Positions 1 through 11,600 of a stretch of DNA of 64,000 bases are shown here, piece after piece (position 1 is the first letter of the stretch; each line of letters begins with the position of its first letter). This DNA comes from Fallopia convolvulus (Eukaryota; Streptophyta; Magnoliopsida; Caryophyllales; Polygonaceae). The stretch lies in the NCBI GenBank assembly GCA_964016875.1, contig OZ024722.1, positions 64,811,443 through 64,875,442 on the forward strand, given 5' to 3'. A program made the position numbers and the translations under genes. The notes under the pieces are model-generated. The model made no database searches. It saw only the letters and a program-made list of their open reading frames with translations, and was not told the DNA's origin.

Positions 1-255
1 GCTTTACCGGCATGTTCACGAGCTCGGTATTTACCATCAAAAATGAATACCTCGTTCTTCCTCCTTCAATTGAGTTAAGTCTGGTTTACTTGGTTAGTAC
101 GCTTTACCGGCATGTTCACGAGCTCGGTATTTACCATCAAAAATGAATACCTCGTTCTTCCTCCTTCAATTGAGTTAAGTCTGGTTTACTTGGTTAGTGC
201 ACTTTACCGGCTTGTTCACGAGCTCGGTATTCACCACGAAAAATGAATACCTCGT
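1..255. repeat. 100-bp tandem direct repeat, about 2.5 copies
   Basis: Positions 1-100 and 101-200 are almost identical, and 201-255 is a third, partial and more diverged copy. Each unit begins near CTTTACCGGCATGTTCACGA and contains GAGCTCGGTATTTACCA. The array is cut by the window start, so its true copy number is unknown. No reading frame runs through it. A diverged relative is visible at about 49305-49385. Confidence 0.9.
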
Positions 256-2170
256 CGGAAAAAAACATATGTTCCAAATTATAAATTTTGTGATATTTTC
301 CAAAATACTTACCTACTTAAAAACTCGGTGTGCTCGAAATAGGGTTTAGTGAATTGAGATATACGCACCCTTATATCAAGAAATTCGAAATGAATTTTTT
401 TCAAAAAACTCGGAAATGACAAGAATAATACAAAAAAGTTAAATTCAAATATATGACAAAGATAACTAAATTCAGTTAAATTGCGCTACAAATTGATATA
501 GGAATTATATTTATCTCAAAGACAATGTATAAATATAAAAACAAAAAGTCATACTCAATTTTAAAAAAATATGTTTAGTTGAAAATAATTTTGCAATAAT
601 TAAATCACTACAATTTTTATGGTTGAAAGTGGCAAATTTATGAGAATTTTATAAAATGTTACCTATGTCTTAATTTCTTTTTTAAAAACAAATCCTATAA
701 AAAGAATTTATAAACACTATAAAAAAACTTAAATATCCCTAAATAAACAAAATCTAACATAAACTTTCTAAATAGAGGAATAAATTTAAAATTAGTGTGA
801 TCCCTACAAAACTATCCTCACTAAATTTGAATTTAATTAGGGTAACTAAACAAAAAAATATGTTTAATCAAGGTACATTAGTAGGTGCCATTTTGACCTA
901 ATCACATAAAAATTAGTTCTTTATGATTTGGAGTAATTGACCAAATCACATAAAACTTAGTTTTTCATGATTTGGTGACTTGGAGTAGTACATGATTGAT
1001 TGAAATCCCTTGTAGTGTACATAAGCTTATTTTAACAGGAAAATGATGTGTTTTCCTAACTAATTAATAATCACATGATTAGGAAATTTGAAAATTGGAT
1101 TAAGGATTGCTTATCAAAGTGGTCAATTTCGGATGGTTGAGAAAGGAATTATGAAAAAAGTTAATAGGGGGACAGTGATAATTGGAAATGAGAAAGATTT
1201 GCTGGTAGTGACAATGACATGAAGCAAAAACAAAAATAAAAAACACAAGTTTTTCAGCTTTTATTTTTAAGGTATAAATGGAAGGGAAATTGTACACTTT
1301 TTCAGCTTTTATAGTTTTATTTTTAGAAATTAGAAAGTGGAAATAAATTAATATCTTTCTTTACAATATATAAAATTCTCCCTCAAAGACCAATAAATGA
1401 GCTATATTCTAAAATATTATAATTAAATACATAAACTTTTGTATCCTCACAAGAAATTGGGTGGGCATGACGAACAACCCATGTTTAAATTAATTTCAAT
1501 TGGGAATAATTCCAAAGGGCATAACAAAAGATGGATGAGACGTATAATTAAGTGCGTAATTTACACGAAATTTACATCAATTATTATAATCATACAACTA
1601 TATACCTATATATACTTAACTTGTCATAAACAAATACTAACGACAATAATATATTATCCCTCCACCACACCAACCTTTTAAAATTAACAATTAAATTTAA
1701 TTTTCCTTCATTATTTAATTTTATCAATTCACACATACAAATTACCATTTATATTCTAATTCAAATAATATACACATTCACCTACGTACACTCATAAAAC
1801 AAATAACAATAGACACGAAATCTTATACCGTTCATCGGACAGGCCAAACCTTCTAGTACTATGCAAATTAATCTAAGAGTTAATATAAATGCAGAGTTTA
1901 TACTGATTTTTTTATTTATGTAAGAGAAAAATGGTACACTTATAAATTGCTAAGAAAATAAATATGGAGATTAATTTGAAACATAAAGAAGAGGGAAATA
2001 TAATGGGGCCAATCATAATAACCATTAATTTTTTTTTGGTCAGACATAATGACCATTAATTAAATTTGACCAAATAAATGACCATTAATTGATAAAAAAA
2101 AATGTCTTTGGTCAAGCCATTAATTGATAAATGAGTGTACTTGGAATTTTTTATGAAAAATTTATTGAAT
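256..2170. other. AT-rich intergenic DNA, no gene seen
   Basis: This stretch is AT-rich with no convincing coding region. The only recognisable piece is about 460-550, which resembles a dispersed repeat also found at about 27540-27650 and, inverted, at 49790-49910; the shared words include AAATTCAGTTA, AATTGATATAGG and ATCTCAAAGACA. Confidence 0.6.
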
Positions 2171-2177
2171 AATTTTT

Positions 2178-2400
2178 TTAAGAGATAAGGATTAGGAGAT
2201 CTTCGTATGGAAGACAAGTCAGAGTATTTTTGCGAATGAAAATCAGAAGTCTCGGATGCTTTTGAATATGTTCATTAGAGATTAGGTGGTCCAAATTTGC
2301 AATTTTATTAGCTATAGTGTTACATTTCTTGATCACATAATTCACGTGAACCGTCTTGAACCCTTTAAGAGAGGCCATCAAAATAATCATTTCAATTATC
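2178..2400 (-). pseudogene. LINE RNase H C-terminal remnant
   Basis: The minus strand reads HVNYVIKKCNTIANKIANLDH followed by a short tail. This matches the end of the plant LINE-type RNase H domain (RVT_3), where an N/A-rich 'N..AD.IA.L' helix carries the last catalytic Asp. Here that Asp is replaced (TIANKIA), and no DGS or central acidic motif survives upstream, so this is a dead fragment. Confidence 0.6.
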
Positions 2401-2615
2401 CAAGGGTATTGACCAGTTCAGATCCCTTGACTGCATTATGACTGTAACGCCGATTACTTTTTATTTCAATCTTTCGCAAACCCAATTGTCGAGTTTTTTA
2501 AAGGCCATTCCGAAACATTAAGTGTTTCCGTTTGTAAAACTAATTTATGACCAATAACTTTCTTCCTTTATATTGAAAGGAGTAATGTGTTTTAAAGGCG
2601 TATATGAGCTATTTA

Positions 2616-2872
2616 GAGTTTGGTTCAAATGATAAAAACTCTTATCCTAAAAAATGAAAAGAAATGCACTTTTTCTAGTTCGTAGCACACTTTCCCTACT
2701 TCGGAGTGCACTTTTTCGCATTTGTACTTTTCGTACCTTGTAGTGCACTTTTCGTATTTTTTATAGTACATTTTTCAGATGTCACTTTTTGTATTTTGCA
2801 ATGCAATTTTCGTACTTTGTAGTGCATTTTTCATTTTTCAGGATAAGAGCTTTTTTCATTTGAACCAAATTC
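2616..2872. mobile_element. MITE-like element with TIRs and internal 'GTGCACTTTTTC' repeats
   Basis: The ends are inverted repeats: the left end reads GAGTTTGGTTCAAATGA and the right end is the complement of GAATTTGGTTCAAATGA, each followed by ACTCTTATCC or its complement. The interior is a string of degenerate repeats around 'gtagtgcacttttcg'. A second copy lies at 3726-3987. I see no clear target-site duplication. Confidence 0.75.
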
Positions 2873-3725
2873 GAGTTTATTTAATGTATTATAATTTAAA
2901 TATCTAAATGGTACTTATAAAATACTTATAGAACATTATATACATAAAAATATATTGTATAATGCAACTTTTATGCATTCAAACACAAATTTCATATGTG
3001 AACAAAGGTGTTATAAGTTGAGAGATAATCTAAACATTTTAAAACTCGATCCAATTCATTGAAAATATACGTTTATTATCATCTTTATTCATTCTGTCAT
3101 TCTCGTGATTGCATGAATAAAAAAAAATCATATTATTGGATACATATTAATTAGAGTGGTCCTTTGATCAATACTATATATATACATTGATGTTGCTAGC
3201 TAGTTATTGCTGGTTTTGTTGGGTTTCTTTGGAATTTTTTCACGAGTTTATATTCTTTTTTAATTTTTTTACTTTTTTAGACAAATTAACAAGAAGAAAG
3301 AAACAACATATCATCATCATATATTCATATGTACTAAAATTAAACAAATCAAAATTATTTACTGATCCGAAATAGCTAGGTTAATTAATTAATCGATGCT
3401 TCATAGATTGTCATGTTTTAATTATACATTTATGCATCCAATATGGTTGATATCATGATGAGTTATGAATTACCCTAATGTTAATTTCAACCGTAAAACA
3501 ATGTTCTAACTTATCTCTTTTCTATAATAATAATCTCTAGGTTATATCCTTGTAAAATGAATTTTTAAACATGAGAAATACTCAAATACATGATTTCTTG
3601 TGAATTGCATATTTTATGATTAAAAACATGTTTTTTATTAAATTTAATTATGTAAAAATTAAATCATTGCATTTTATTTGATTAAATGTAAACTTTCATG
3701 AGAATTTAATTACTATTATAACCAG
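2873..3725. other. AT-rich intergenic DNA, nothing recognised
   Basis: This lies between two copies of the same TIR element. It is AT-rich, with only short non-conserved open frames and no recognisable repeat. Confidence 0.5.
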
Positions 3726-3987
3726 GATTTTGATTCAAATATAACAAACTCTTGTCTTGAAACGAATGTACTTTTTCTAGTTCGTAGTACATTTTTCCTA
3801 TTTCAGAGTGCATTTTTTCGGACTTTGCAGTGCACTTTTCGTACTATTTGTAGTGCACTTTTTCGGATTTCACTTTTTGTATCTTGCAATGCACTTTTAT
3901 ATGAAAAGTGCACTACGAACTAGAAAAAGTGCATTCGTTTCACGTTTCAAGATATATAAGAGTTTGTTTCATTTGAACCAAACTCTT
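3726..3987. mobile_element. Second copy of the 'GTGCACTTTTTC' MITE-like element
   Basis: This has the same architecture as 2616-2872: TTGATTCAAATATAACAAAC at the left, TCATTTGAACCAAACTC at the right, and repeated 'agtgcactttttcgg' inside. It also has a second internal inverted pair, in which AAAAAGTGCA near 3941 mirrors TGTACTTTTT near 3767. The transcript could therefore fold into a long hairpin. Confidence 0.72.
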
Positions 3988-4924
3988 ATAACGATGCCAC
4001 AAGGGACTGAACCAGAAATAATATTCTGCGTAGTCTAGATTTGTTTTATAGGCTAAAGTGCTAAACTTACTTTAATTTTCACTTCTCCAATTCTAATTTA
4101 CTTGGTACGATGAATTTATCTTAATTTTCACTATTTTTTAATTAAATATCTAGTTTTCTAAATTTTTTATTTTTTAGTGTAAACTAGAGTAGACTCGCCT
4201 ACTCCTAGTTACGTCCCTGATTATAACGATATATATCCTTAAAATATATAATGGATTACTGAATAAATAAGGGATTTATGAGTTAAATTATGACAATTCT
4301 CGATCAATTTTGTATGGTTGCAGACTTTAATTGCAACAATGCAACATGTAATTTCAGTTAATATTAAGATCAAAGGAAAATCAAGAAGCCGACATGAAAG
4401 AACGTATAAAAGTGTGAATCTGACAGTGAAGTTAAAGCAAGAAATCGAAATGTCTACTACATATATAAACATATGTAGTCCAAAACTCATAGTAGGTAAG
4501 AATAACTGAAATCTCATTTATTACACAAATTAGTTGTCAGTGTAAATAGTACGTACGTTCATACCGTTTGGACCGATTTTCATTATTTCATATAAGAAAA
4601 AAAATTAGAGAGATCACACTATTAGATATATATCGGACGTGAATTGTCTTAAAACATCTTTACAGATGAGGTTTCAAAATCCTAAATCATTTGCAATCAA
4701 AATATAAAAAAACGCGTTAGAATGAGTCGGCAATGAAATCCGCAACAATGATTTCACAAAAAACATAGGAAGTGCTCTAACTCTAAAACTAGGTCAGTTT
4801 GGGTTTTTTTTTGGTTGCCCACTTGTATTCTATAGCTTCGTCTTGACTATGTATAACTCGACTCAAATCGCGCACCTAATTTTAACGGGTGAGTCTCCCC
4901 AAGAATATCTTTTACATCTACTAG
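3988..4924. other. AT-rich intergenic DNA, nothing recognised
   Basis: The short open frames here on both strands resemble no protein family I know, and no repeat boundary is visible. Confidence 0.5.
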
Positions 4925-5345
4925 TTGAACCTCATACCTCATTTTTTTAACAAGGAAAGGGATTAGGGCCCCGCTAACAGGCTAGCGGTCACCCTAGAGC
5001 ATCCAGATGAATGAGGTTCCGAAAAACCAGGTCAACTAAAAGTGGAACAGATGAAACGTGGCGAAACGAAACAGCAATGAAGTCCGCCACCGCGTTGCAC
5101 TCCCGAACGACATGGGCAATACTCCCAGCTCCGGAACCGCGCAAGTAAGCGGTGTATATCCGCATGTAACATCTCGATCTCCCACGAACAACGCCAGTCA
5201 CCAAGAACGGCCTTGACCAGCTGCAAGTTGTCGCCTTCGATCCGGGTCTGGGAAATGCCACGTCGGGTGGCTTCTATGATTTTCTGTTGTAAGGCGATGG
5301 TCTCGGATTTCAGAACAGACTGTCGACCTATTAGTCTTTCATCGA
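4925..5345 (-). pseudogene. LINE RNase H remnant with 3' tail, frameshifted
   Basis: The minus strand reads, in order, 'SETIALQQKIIEATRRGI', 'RIEGDNLQLVKAVLGDW' and, in another frame, 'VVRECNAVADFIAVSFRH'. These are the central and C-terminal parts of the plant LINE RNase H domain: E in the EAxAL-like helix, D in EGDN and D in AVAD. A frameshift near 5225 separates the parts. Downstream, the complement of 4940-4985 reads 'AGCGGGGCCCTAATCCCTTT', a typical plant LINE 3' end, followed by a short A-run. Confidence 0.75.
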
Positions 5346-5839
5346 AATGAATGGGCTCAACCTTGGAATCTCAGACCTCATGAATATGAAACAAACTACT
5401 TACCACCTGAGCCAACTGCTCGATTTTATGATAAAAGAAAAATATAGCTTCCATATGAAAAAAAAGAATTAAGTGTTCATCACATGAGAGAAGTGTAAGA
5501 TACAACAGGAAAATTAAATTGTGACCCATACATACATCCACTAAATGTTACTATTAATTATTCCGGCCAATAGTGTATATCATGCACTGTTATTCTTGAT
5601 TTCATAGAGAGATATAGAGTACTTGTAAATTTCAGTTTCCACTTGCTATTTAAGGCTTTCCTACTCCACCGCCCATTTCAATATTTGTAAGTAGGAAGAT
5701 CGAAACTATAAATAGCAACCAATTATGGGTAGTAAGTAATTCAAACTCACCCTTTTCAATAATTGCCTCATTTGTGGTTTTAGTTAGTGGTGAATCTAGA
5801 TACCTTATTACACAAATGTGTAATGATTTGTTTGTTACT

Positions 5840-5952
5840 AAGTATTGTTTGAGATGAGGCTTTCGGACATCTAATTAATCGGTTAAGCCTCAAATGGTAA
5901 TATTCATAGGTCCCCAGTTCGACTCTCTCGGCATGGCAAAAAAAAAAAGTAT
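5840..5952 (+). mobile_element. tRNA-derived SINE-like element
   Basis: An A-box-like 'CTAATTAATCGGTTAAGCC' is followed by a B-box-like 'AGTTCGACTCTC' and an 11-A tail at about 5938-5948. The spacing fits an internal pol III promoter. The rest does not fold as a functional tRNA by eye, so I call it a SINE remnant. Confidence 0.5.
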
Positions 5953-5974
5953 TATCTAAGATGATTGAGTGTAT

Positions 5975-6365
5975 AGAATCCGGGTGGATATTGGTCTTAC
6001 GATGTAGATTTGCAGATAGAAAAAAAAATACACAGATATAATCTTGTTACATATTGGTCTTACGAAGTTGAAGTGCATACATGAAAGATACAGAAATATA
6101 ATCCTGGTGCATATCGATCTTACGATGCGAATATGTAGACTCTTAAACATATACAATTATAATCTGGTTGTATATTGGCATTGTTCTAAAAATCTTTTCT
6201 AGGCAATGAAATGTCTCACGCACATAGTCTTTAAAAGCTCGTCTAGAACCCCCTAGGCAACCATGCTTGCTATCTAGGCGCTAAGTGGCCCCTCTCCGCC
6301 TAGAGTCTACCTAATATTTTTTATAAACATTGCATATTGGTCGTAAACTGGATTTGCATATGAGG
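5975..6365. repeat. 61-bp tandem array, interrupted by a hAT MITE
   Basis: Units start near 5977, 6038, 6099 and 6159 with variants of 'ATAATCTGGTTGCATATTGG' followed by TCTTACGA. The fourth unit is broken at 6178 by the MITE at 6179-6332 and resumes at 6333 as 'CATATTGGTCGTAAACTGG'. There are about 4.5 units before divergence. Confidence 0.75.
6179..6332. mobile_element. hAT-type MITE (CARTGTTCTAAAAA family), 154 bp
   Basis: The ends are CATTGTTCTAAAAAT and the complement of CAATGTTTATAAAAAA. The flanks are TATATTGG (6171-6178) and CATATTGG (6333-6340), an 8-bp target-site duplication with one mismatch. The interior is GC-rich and self-complementary around CCTAGGCG/CGCCTAG words. It belongs to the same family as the copies at 8103, 9128, 48397, 49087 and 54415. 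Confidence 0.85.
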
Positions 6366-7590
6366 ATTCAATGGAAGACTGGCCCTAAGTCTTATAGCAT
6401 GATTGTGTCAAGAGATAGTAGGAGAGGGCCTAACTATCTCTTGATACCTTACTAGCCTGCCTGGCATATGGAATTTCTCTTTTGTTGGTTTGCGATTGAG
6501 GGGATGTTTCGGGTAGATTTTGATGTTACTAGTCCCTTAGTCACCTATGGTTGAGTAGAGGTATATTTCTATCCACGACGATACATAGGTAATGAGACCC
6601 TCGTTCATGCTTGATAGCTTCAGCGAAATTTTACACTACATTTAAGGCCAAGCTGGAGTAGTAGTGGAGCTAGAGGTGTCGTGTCGCTTTGTGTATTTTG
6701 CTTCCCAATATCCTTTTTCTTCTATCCAGTTTTATTTTTATCACTTGCGGAAAAAATACATAAGTTAGAAAAAAATCGTTTATGCTCTTTGATAACATAG
6801 GTTAAAACTCTTGAAGTGGAGAGATTTTGTTAGTTTTTATTATTTAGAATAATTTAATTTTTTCAACATAGTTTATTTATTTTTTTTGTAAGATTTTAGT
6901 TTCTAAAATAAGAATGTTTCTGATCACTTTTGAAAAGTAAATACTCATAAATATGAACCTTTCAACACACCCATAATTATTTCAATTGAAAATCCAGCCA
7001 ATTATGAATAAGTGACACATGTGGAGGGACCAAATTTCATGATGGATAATCTCAACCGAGCAAACGATGGATAATCTCAACTAAGCCTTTGTTCTCCAAA
7101 TGTCTTAATAAAGACATTAGAAAACAAAACCTAAGTGGGCAACATAAATTATCTTAGAACACTTTGTTTATATTCGTTACAAAGCGCGCCAAAAGCCTAA
7201 TTACAAAACTAAAACCGTTACACACAATTAAACACCACAAAATGTGTTTGCACAAAAATTAACATTGCCATCTACTCTATGTCTTAGTGATAGGCAATTG
7301 TGGTGCCCAACTTGGTCCTCAAAATTTTGATGTGAGGTTTCAACTAATTTAACAGGCAAAGTAATTAACTAGGTGTTGCTTTGTTTCCCTCTCTTTTATT
7401 GGATTAGCTTAGGTGCCAAATCACTGTTTCAACTTTCAACCTCTACTTTAAATTCCTATACGCCCCGCCAAGATACGATAAGGGAAACAAAGTGGCGGAT
7501 TTCATTGTGTTCTGGAAATGAGATGGTGAAGAATTACGAGGAATCTGTAAATTGATCGGTATGACATAATGAGTATTACGCACAACTTCG
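6366..7590. other. Intergenic DNA, possible degenerate retroelement
   Basis: About 6370-6740 is less AT-rich and has a retroelement-like look, but no conserved protein motif survives in any frame. At 7040-7085 the words 'GATGGATAATCTCAACCGAG' and 'GATGGATAATCTCAACTAAG' form a short direct duplication. No gene is seen. Confidence 0.4.
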
Positions 7591-8045
7591 GCGGTAAGTG
7601 GGTTCAAAAACGATATTCTTTTTCATATTGGAAAACAAATGGGTTCAAACGTGATATCCTTTTCTGAAAAATGGATTCAAATCGACATCATTTTGAACAT
7701 TTTTGAAACAAATATATCAAATCAACATCGTTTTAACTTTATAGAAAAAAAAGATAGATCAAAATGACATCGTTTTCTTTTTCATAACACATTTGCATAA
7801 ATCGCTAATTTTATAAGCTTTTTTTCGATACGGGGTGTATATGCTAATCAGTGTTTTAAAAATGAGTTCAAACCGATGTCGTTTAGAACAATTTTTAGGG
7901 AAAAAACAAAACAAAAACAGATCCTTCTTACCTTTTTAAAAAAAATTGAGAACAAAATGACATCATTTTAATCATTTTTCTAAGAAAATAATACTAAAAC
8001 GATATCCTCTTAACATCTTTAAGAAAAAAAAAATGACCAAAACAA
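7590..8045. repeat. Degenerate tandem repeat around AAACGACATCGTTTT
   Basis: A loose period of roughly 45-60 bp carries the core words 'aacgatatt', 'cgtgatatcc', 'cgacatcatttt', 'caacatcgtttt', 'tgacatcgtttt', 'cgatgtcgttt', 'tgacatcatttt' and 'cgatatcctc'. The core is nearly palindromic. The region has no sustained reading frame. Confidence 0.55.
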
Positions 8046-8102
8046 ATTATGGTAGAAGACCTAATGTTGGAGATCGACGTACACTAATCCAGTTGGCTTG
8101 CA

Positions 8103-8242
8103 AGCACTATTCTAAAAATTTTGTCTAGGTCCCGCCGAGACACTAAAAGGTCCCAACTCGCTACCGTTCTACCTATCTAGACACTAGCTAGGCGACCCCT
8201 CTCCGAACAGGGTCCACCTAGCATTCTTTAGAACATTGTTTG
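8103..8242. mobile_element. hAT-type MITE, CARTGTTCTAAAAA family
   Basis: The left end is CACTATTCTAAAAATTTTGTCT and the right end is TTCTTTAGAACATTG, with the GC-rich 'CTAGGCGACCCCTCTCCG' core shared by the family. No clear 8-bp target duplication remains at this copy. Confidence 0.75.
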
Positions 8243-8663
8243 CCGAACACAAGCATTGCGTATTGTAATTTTTCATTTTAAACAAATAGTGCTTATGTCG
8301 ATACCATACAACTTTGTCATAGGCTTGATAAAATTATTGGACATGTCACGTTACAATATTAACCACTTTGATCGCAACTCTAACGCAAGCACATTACAAA
8401 TCCATCTCATTCAACTTATCCAGTAAAGAGACAAACGAACCAAATTTACACCAGTAAGCCAGAACCATAACCTTGGCTAATTGGCTTCGTGTGAGAGGAG
8501 TTTGCTTGCTTCAGTGTCAATGAGACATTAGCCTCAAACTCCTCAGTATATATGCTGTGTAATTCACTGATCTTAAAAAAAAAAACTTGATCACAACTCC
8601 AATTTCATATAAGTAAGAGAGATTAAGCTTTTAAATCATACAAACAAATGGAGTATGTCTCAA

Positions 8664-11600
8664 TCAAGAGAGGCCGAAAGGCTCGGGTAAAGACTCGAAG
8701 CCATGATCAAATACCAAGCCTTGATCCGACTTCTCGTCGCTACCCAGAAGCCAATTCGTGTTCTTCAGATCCTCTTTCAGAAGGATTGCATCATAACGAG
8801 AGCTCTCAAACATGTCTACATCGGTTGCTAATCTTGCAAACAATCGACCGTTTTCTTCTCTTTTTATGTTTTCCTGTGCACCATTAGAGTACTTACCATT
8901 CTCGTGGGTAAAGCCGTTGTCGTTGTATGAATGTCGTCCATTCAAATCGCCTGATGCGGAGTTTTTCAGTGGCGGAGGAGAAGCATGGATTTTGGAAGCG
9001 GCGGATCGGATGCTTTGCGGGTAAAGGACGGTTCCTGCGAGTGGGCGCGGCCCGTTTCTTATGTCCTACAGCAAGATTGAAAACTTTGCATCAGTTTAAG
9101 GCTTAATTTGTTTTACATTGTCTTAATCACTGTTCTACAAATCCCGCCTAGGTGCTAGAAAGTCCCAGACCGCCTAAGCGCCCGTCTAGGACCGCCTAAA
9201 GCATTGGTCTTAATACATTTTTATTTATAAAGGAATGAGGAGTATGGAATGATTAAATGGTGTTATTAGAGCAAATTTACCAAGAAGTTATAACACAAAG
9301 CAGAGGAGCTTAATATTGTCACAAATCTTTCACATGCTTGTTACTATCAATTCATCAACTACCCCATAACAGCTTTTTGGAAATAAAAAATCTTGTTAGG
9401 TAAGACATGTAAGGCAATTTCTTACTTTGATGGACAAACTTTGACTAATCTACAGTTTAGTTTTTCATTACAAACTGCTACTTGGAGTGTCATTTTTCCA
9501 GAAGAAAGAAAACGTCACTTTAAAAAGAGGTAAAAACGAAATTAAGCAACACTAATTGAAGTAGACAGAAAGTAGTAAAATCTATTTGGGGTAATTGCAG
9601 GAAAAAATCTAAACTTAAGAGGAAGATTGCGAAAAATAGCCTAATTATAGTCTCAACTATGGGGTAGCTTATGATTACTTAGCCTAAGTATCATTGGAGA
9701 TGGCCTCTGGGCGTCTAGTCAAGTGGTTAGCTAAGATCTCCATTTCGACTCCCATGGATAGTGCATCATTGAAGTCTAGAGATGATGTTTTTTTTTTTGT
9801 CATAATCAATCTTGACAATATCACTTGACATTAACTATAAAAAAAAACTCGTATTTAGTGCCGCTTATGCTAATGATGGTAAGTTTGTAATCTACCCCAT
9901 AATTCAGGCTAGTTATGGTAAGTTCATAACCTACCCTTTAGTTCAAGCTATTTTCCGAAAATTTGAAAGTTGACGCTACATTTTCTGCAAATTTTCCAAT
10001 CTAATAAGATATATACTTGCAAATCCAAAAAGAGCAAGGCATTGCATAAGCTAAGAGTAAATGCATACCATGTGTTTTATCGCCATATCAAGGGACTTCT
10101 TCGAAATAGACCTCCCAAACCCATTGCTATCAGATATGGTAGAGCCTCTTATGTTTCTCCGAGATGGTGATTCAGGAACATAAGATGACTTTCTGGGTTC
10201 TTGAACTTCACTAACGTGTCCATTAGAATAACTCCTGCCCTTCGGTTCAACTGACCTCCCTCTTGAAACAACAGGGGACGAAGCTCGTCTATTAAAACTC
10301 CCATTTCCATGGCCCTCTATGTTCGCCTTTGCTGTAATTGCAGGAGACGGTCTCGATCTTCCAACAGAAACAGGCCTATCTGGCAAGCTTGTTCTCAAAT
10401 TTGGTGGAGTATCATGTGAGAAATCAGGGGAAGCAACAGCAACCGACGGTTGCTGACGAACCCGAGGACTCGGGGAGCTAGGCCGAGACCCTGATGGCGT
10501 CTGAATTCGCCCATTAGGCTTAGGAGAAGGTGAAGAAATGGTGGTTCGACGTGTGGGAGTTGAAGAGCGTGAAGGCGGGTTTGAATTGGATGCAATCTGC
10601 GGCCTAGAATTAGGAGTAGAAGGTCTTGAGGAGAGTGATGGGCGAGGCTTATCGATTGAAGAGAGACTAGGGGAAGAACGAGGCTTCGAAGGAGTGGAGG
10701 ATCGTGATGGAGTGGTACGAGAAGGCGTAGAGGGTCTTGATGTGAAGGAAGAACGTGTGCTCGGAGAAGACGGTCTGATGTAGGATGAGACAGAGGATGA
10801 ACTTGTGTTGAGAAAGTTTGTGGAGGTTTTCATGGAGGAATAGCTGTTGTTATGTGAGTAAGAAATCGAAGAGCGAGTCACTGAGCTGCTTCTTGCTGGC
10901 CTTGTTGAAACATTGCTCTCTACATGATTTGTTGATAGCTGCTAGAAAATTTTGACAAAGAAACCATGAATTTGTACACTAACTACAGTTTTTGAAATTG
11001 ATTCAAATCAGATGGCTAGAGTACACAGGTAATTGTAAGAACACATACCCTGGATGATTTAGTTGTTGAGAGGGATCTTGCAACAGAATTGCTTCTTGGT
11101 TTTGTAACAGATGGTTGAAACTCATTTCCCTCAGCTGAAGGACAAAGGGGAGTTTCTGGAGGTGTAAGAAGCCTAAGAAATATAAAATCTGATTAATTGG
11201 ACTAAAGAATCAAAGTACCTTATTAAACAATTGCTAAATTTTAGTCCTAACTCTTACTAAGGGACAGACTAATTAGCAATCATGTGCAGTGTTTTATTCA
11301 GTCCCTTCTCATCATTGACAATCTACTTTCATAACAGAAAACCTTTGCCCTTAACAGAATGCTATGATTCAGCCTGGTAAAATCTTTAGGGTTTGAAACT
11401 CAGCGAGATTAAATTGCTTCGAAATCTTCTTCTCTTATGAAAATTAGACTCACTACCTTATTCAATTGATATAGGATTAATAGGCAAGGACAAAACGAAA
11501 CAGAAATTGTTTACCAGTCGTAATCGTGTTTTCCACCATCAGCGTTAGTCAAAAGGTCATCCGAACCGCTCTTCGCCGATCCAACTGAAATCTTTCCCAA

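Noticed and set aside
1..255. Regular repeats that could suggest a CRISPR array
   Set aside because: The unit is 100 bp with no unique spacers, the two full copies are identical throughout, and the genome is a plant's.
5840..5952. Functional tRNA gene
   Set aside because: A- and B-box-like words are present, but I could not form a complete cloverleaf with acceptor stem and anticodon arm; the A-tail points to a SINE.
10538..10783. 81-codon frame opposite exon 4 of the basic protein gene
   Set aside because: It is antisense shadow of the S/P/R-rich region, composed of E/G/V by complementarity.
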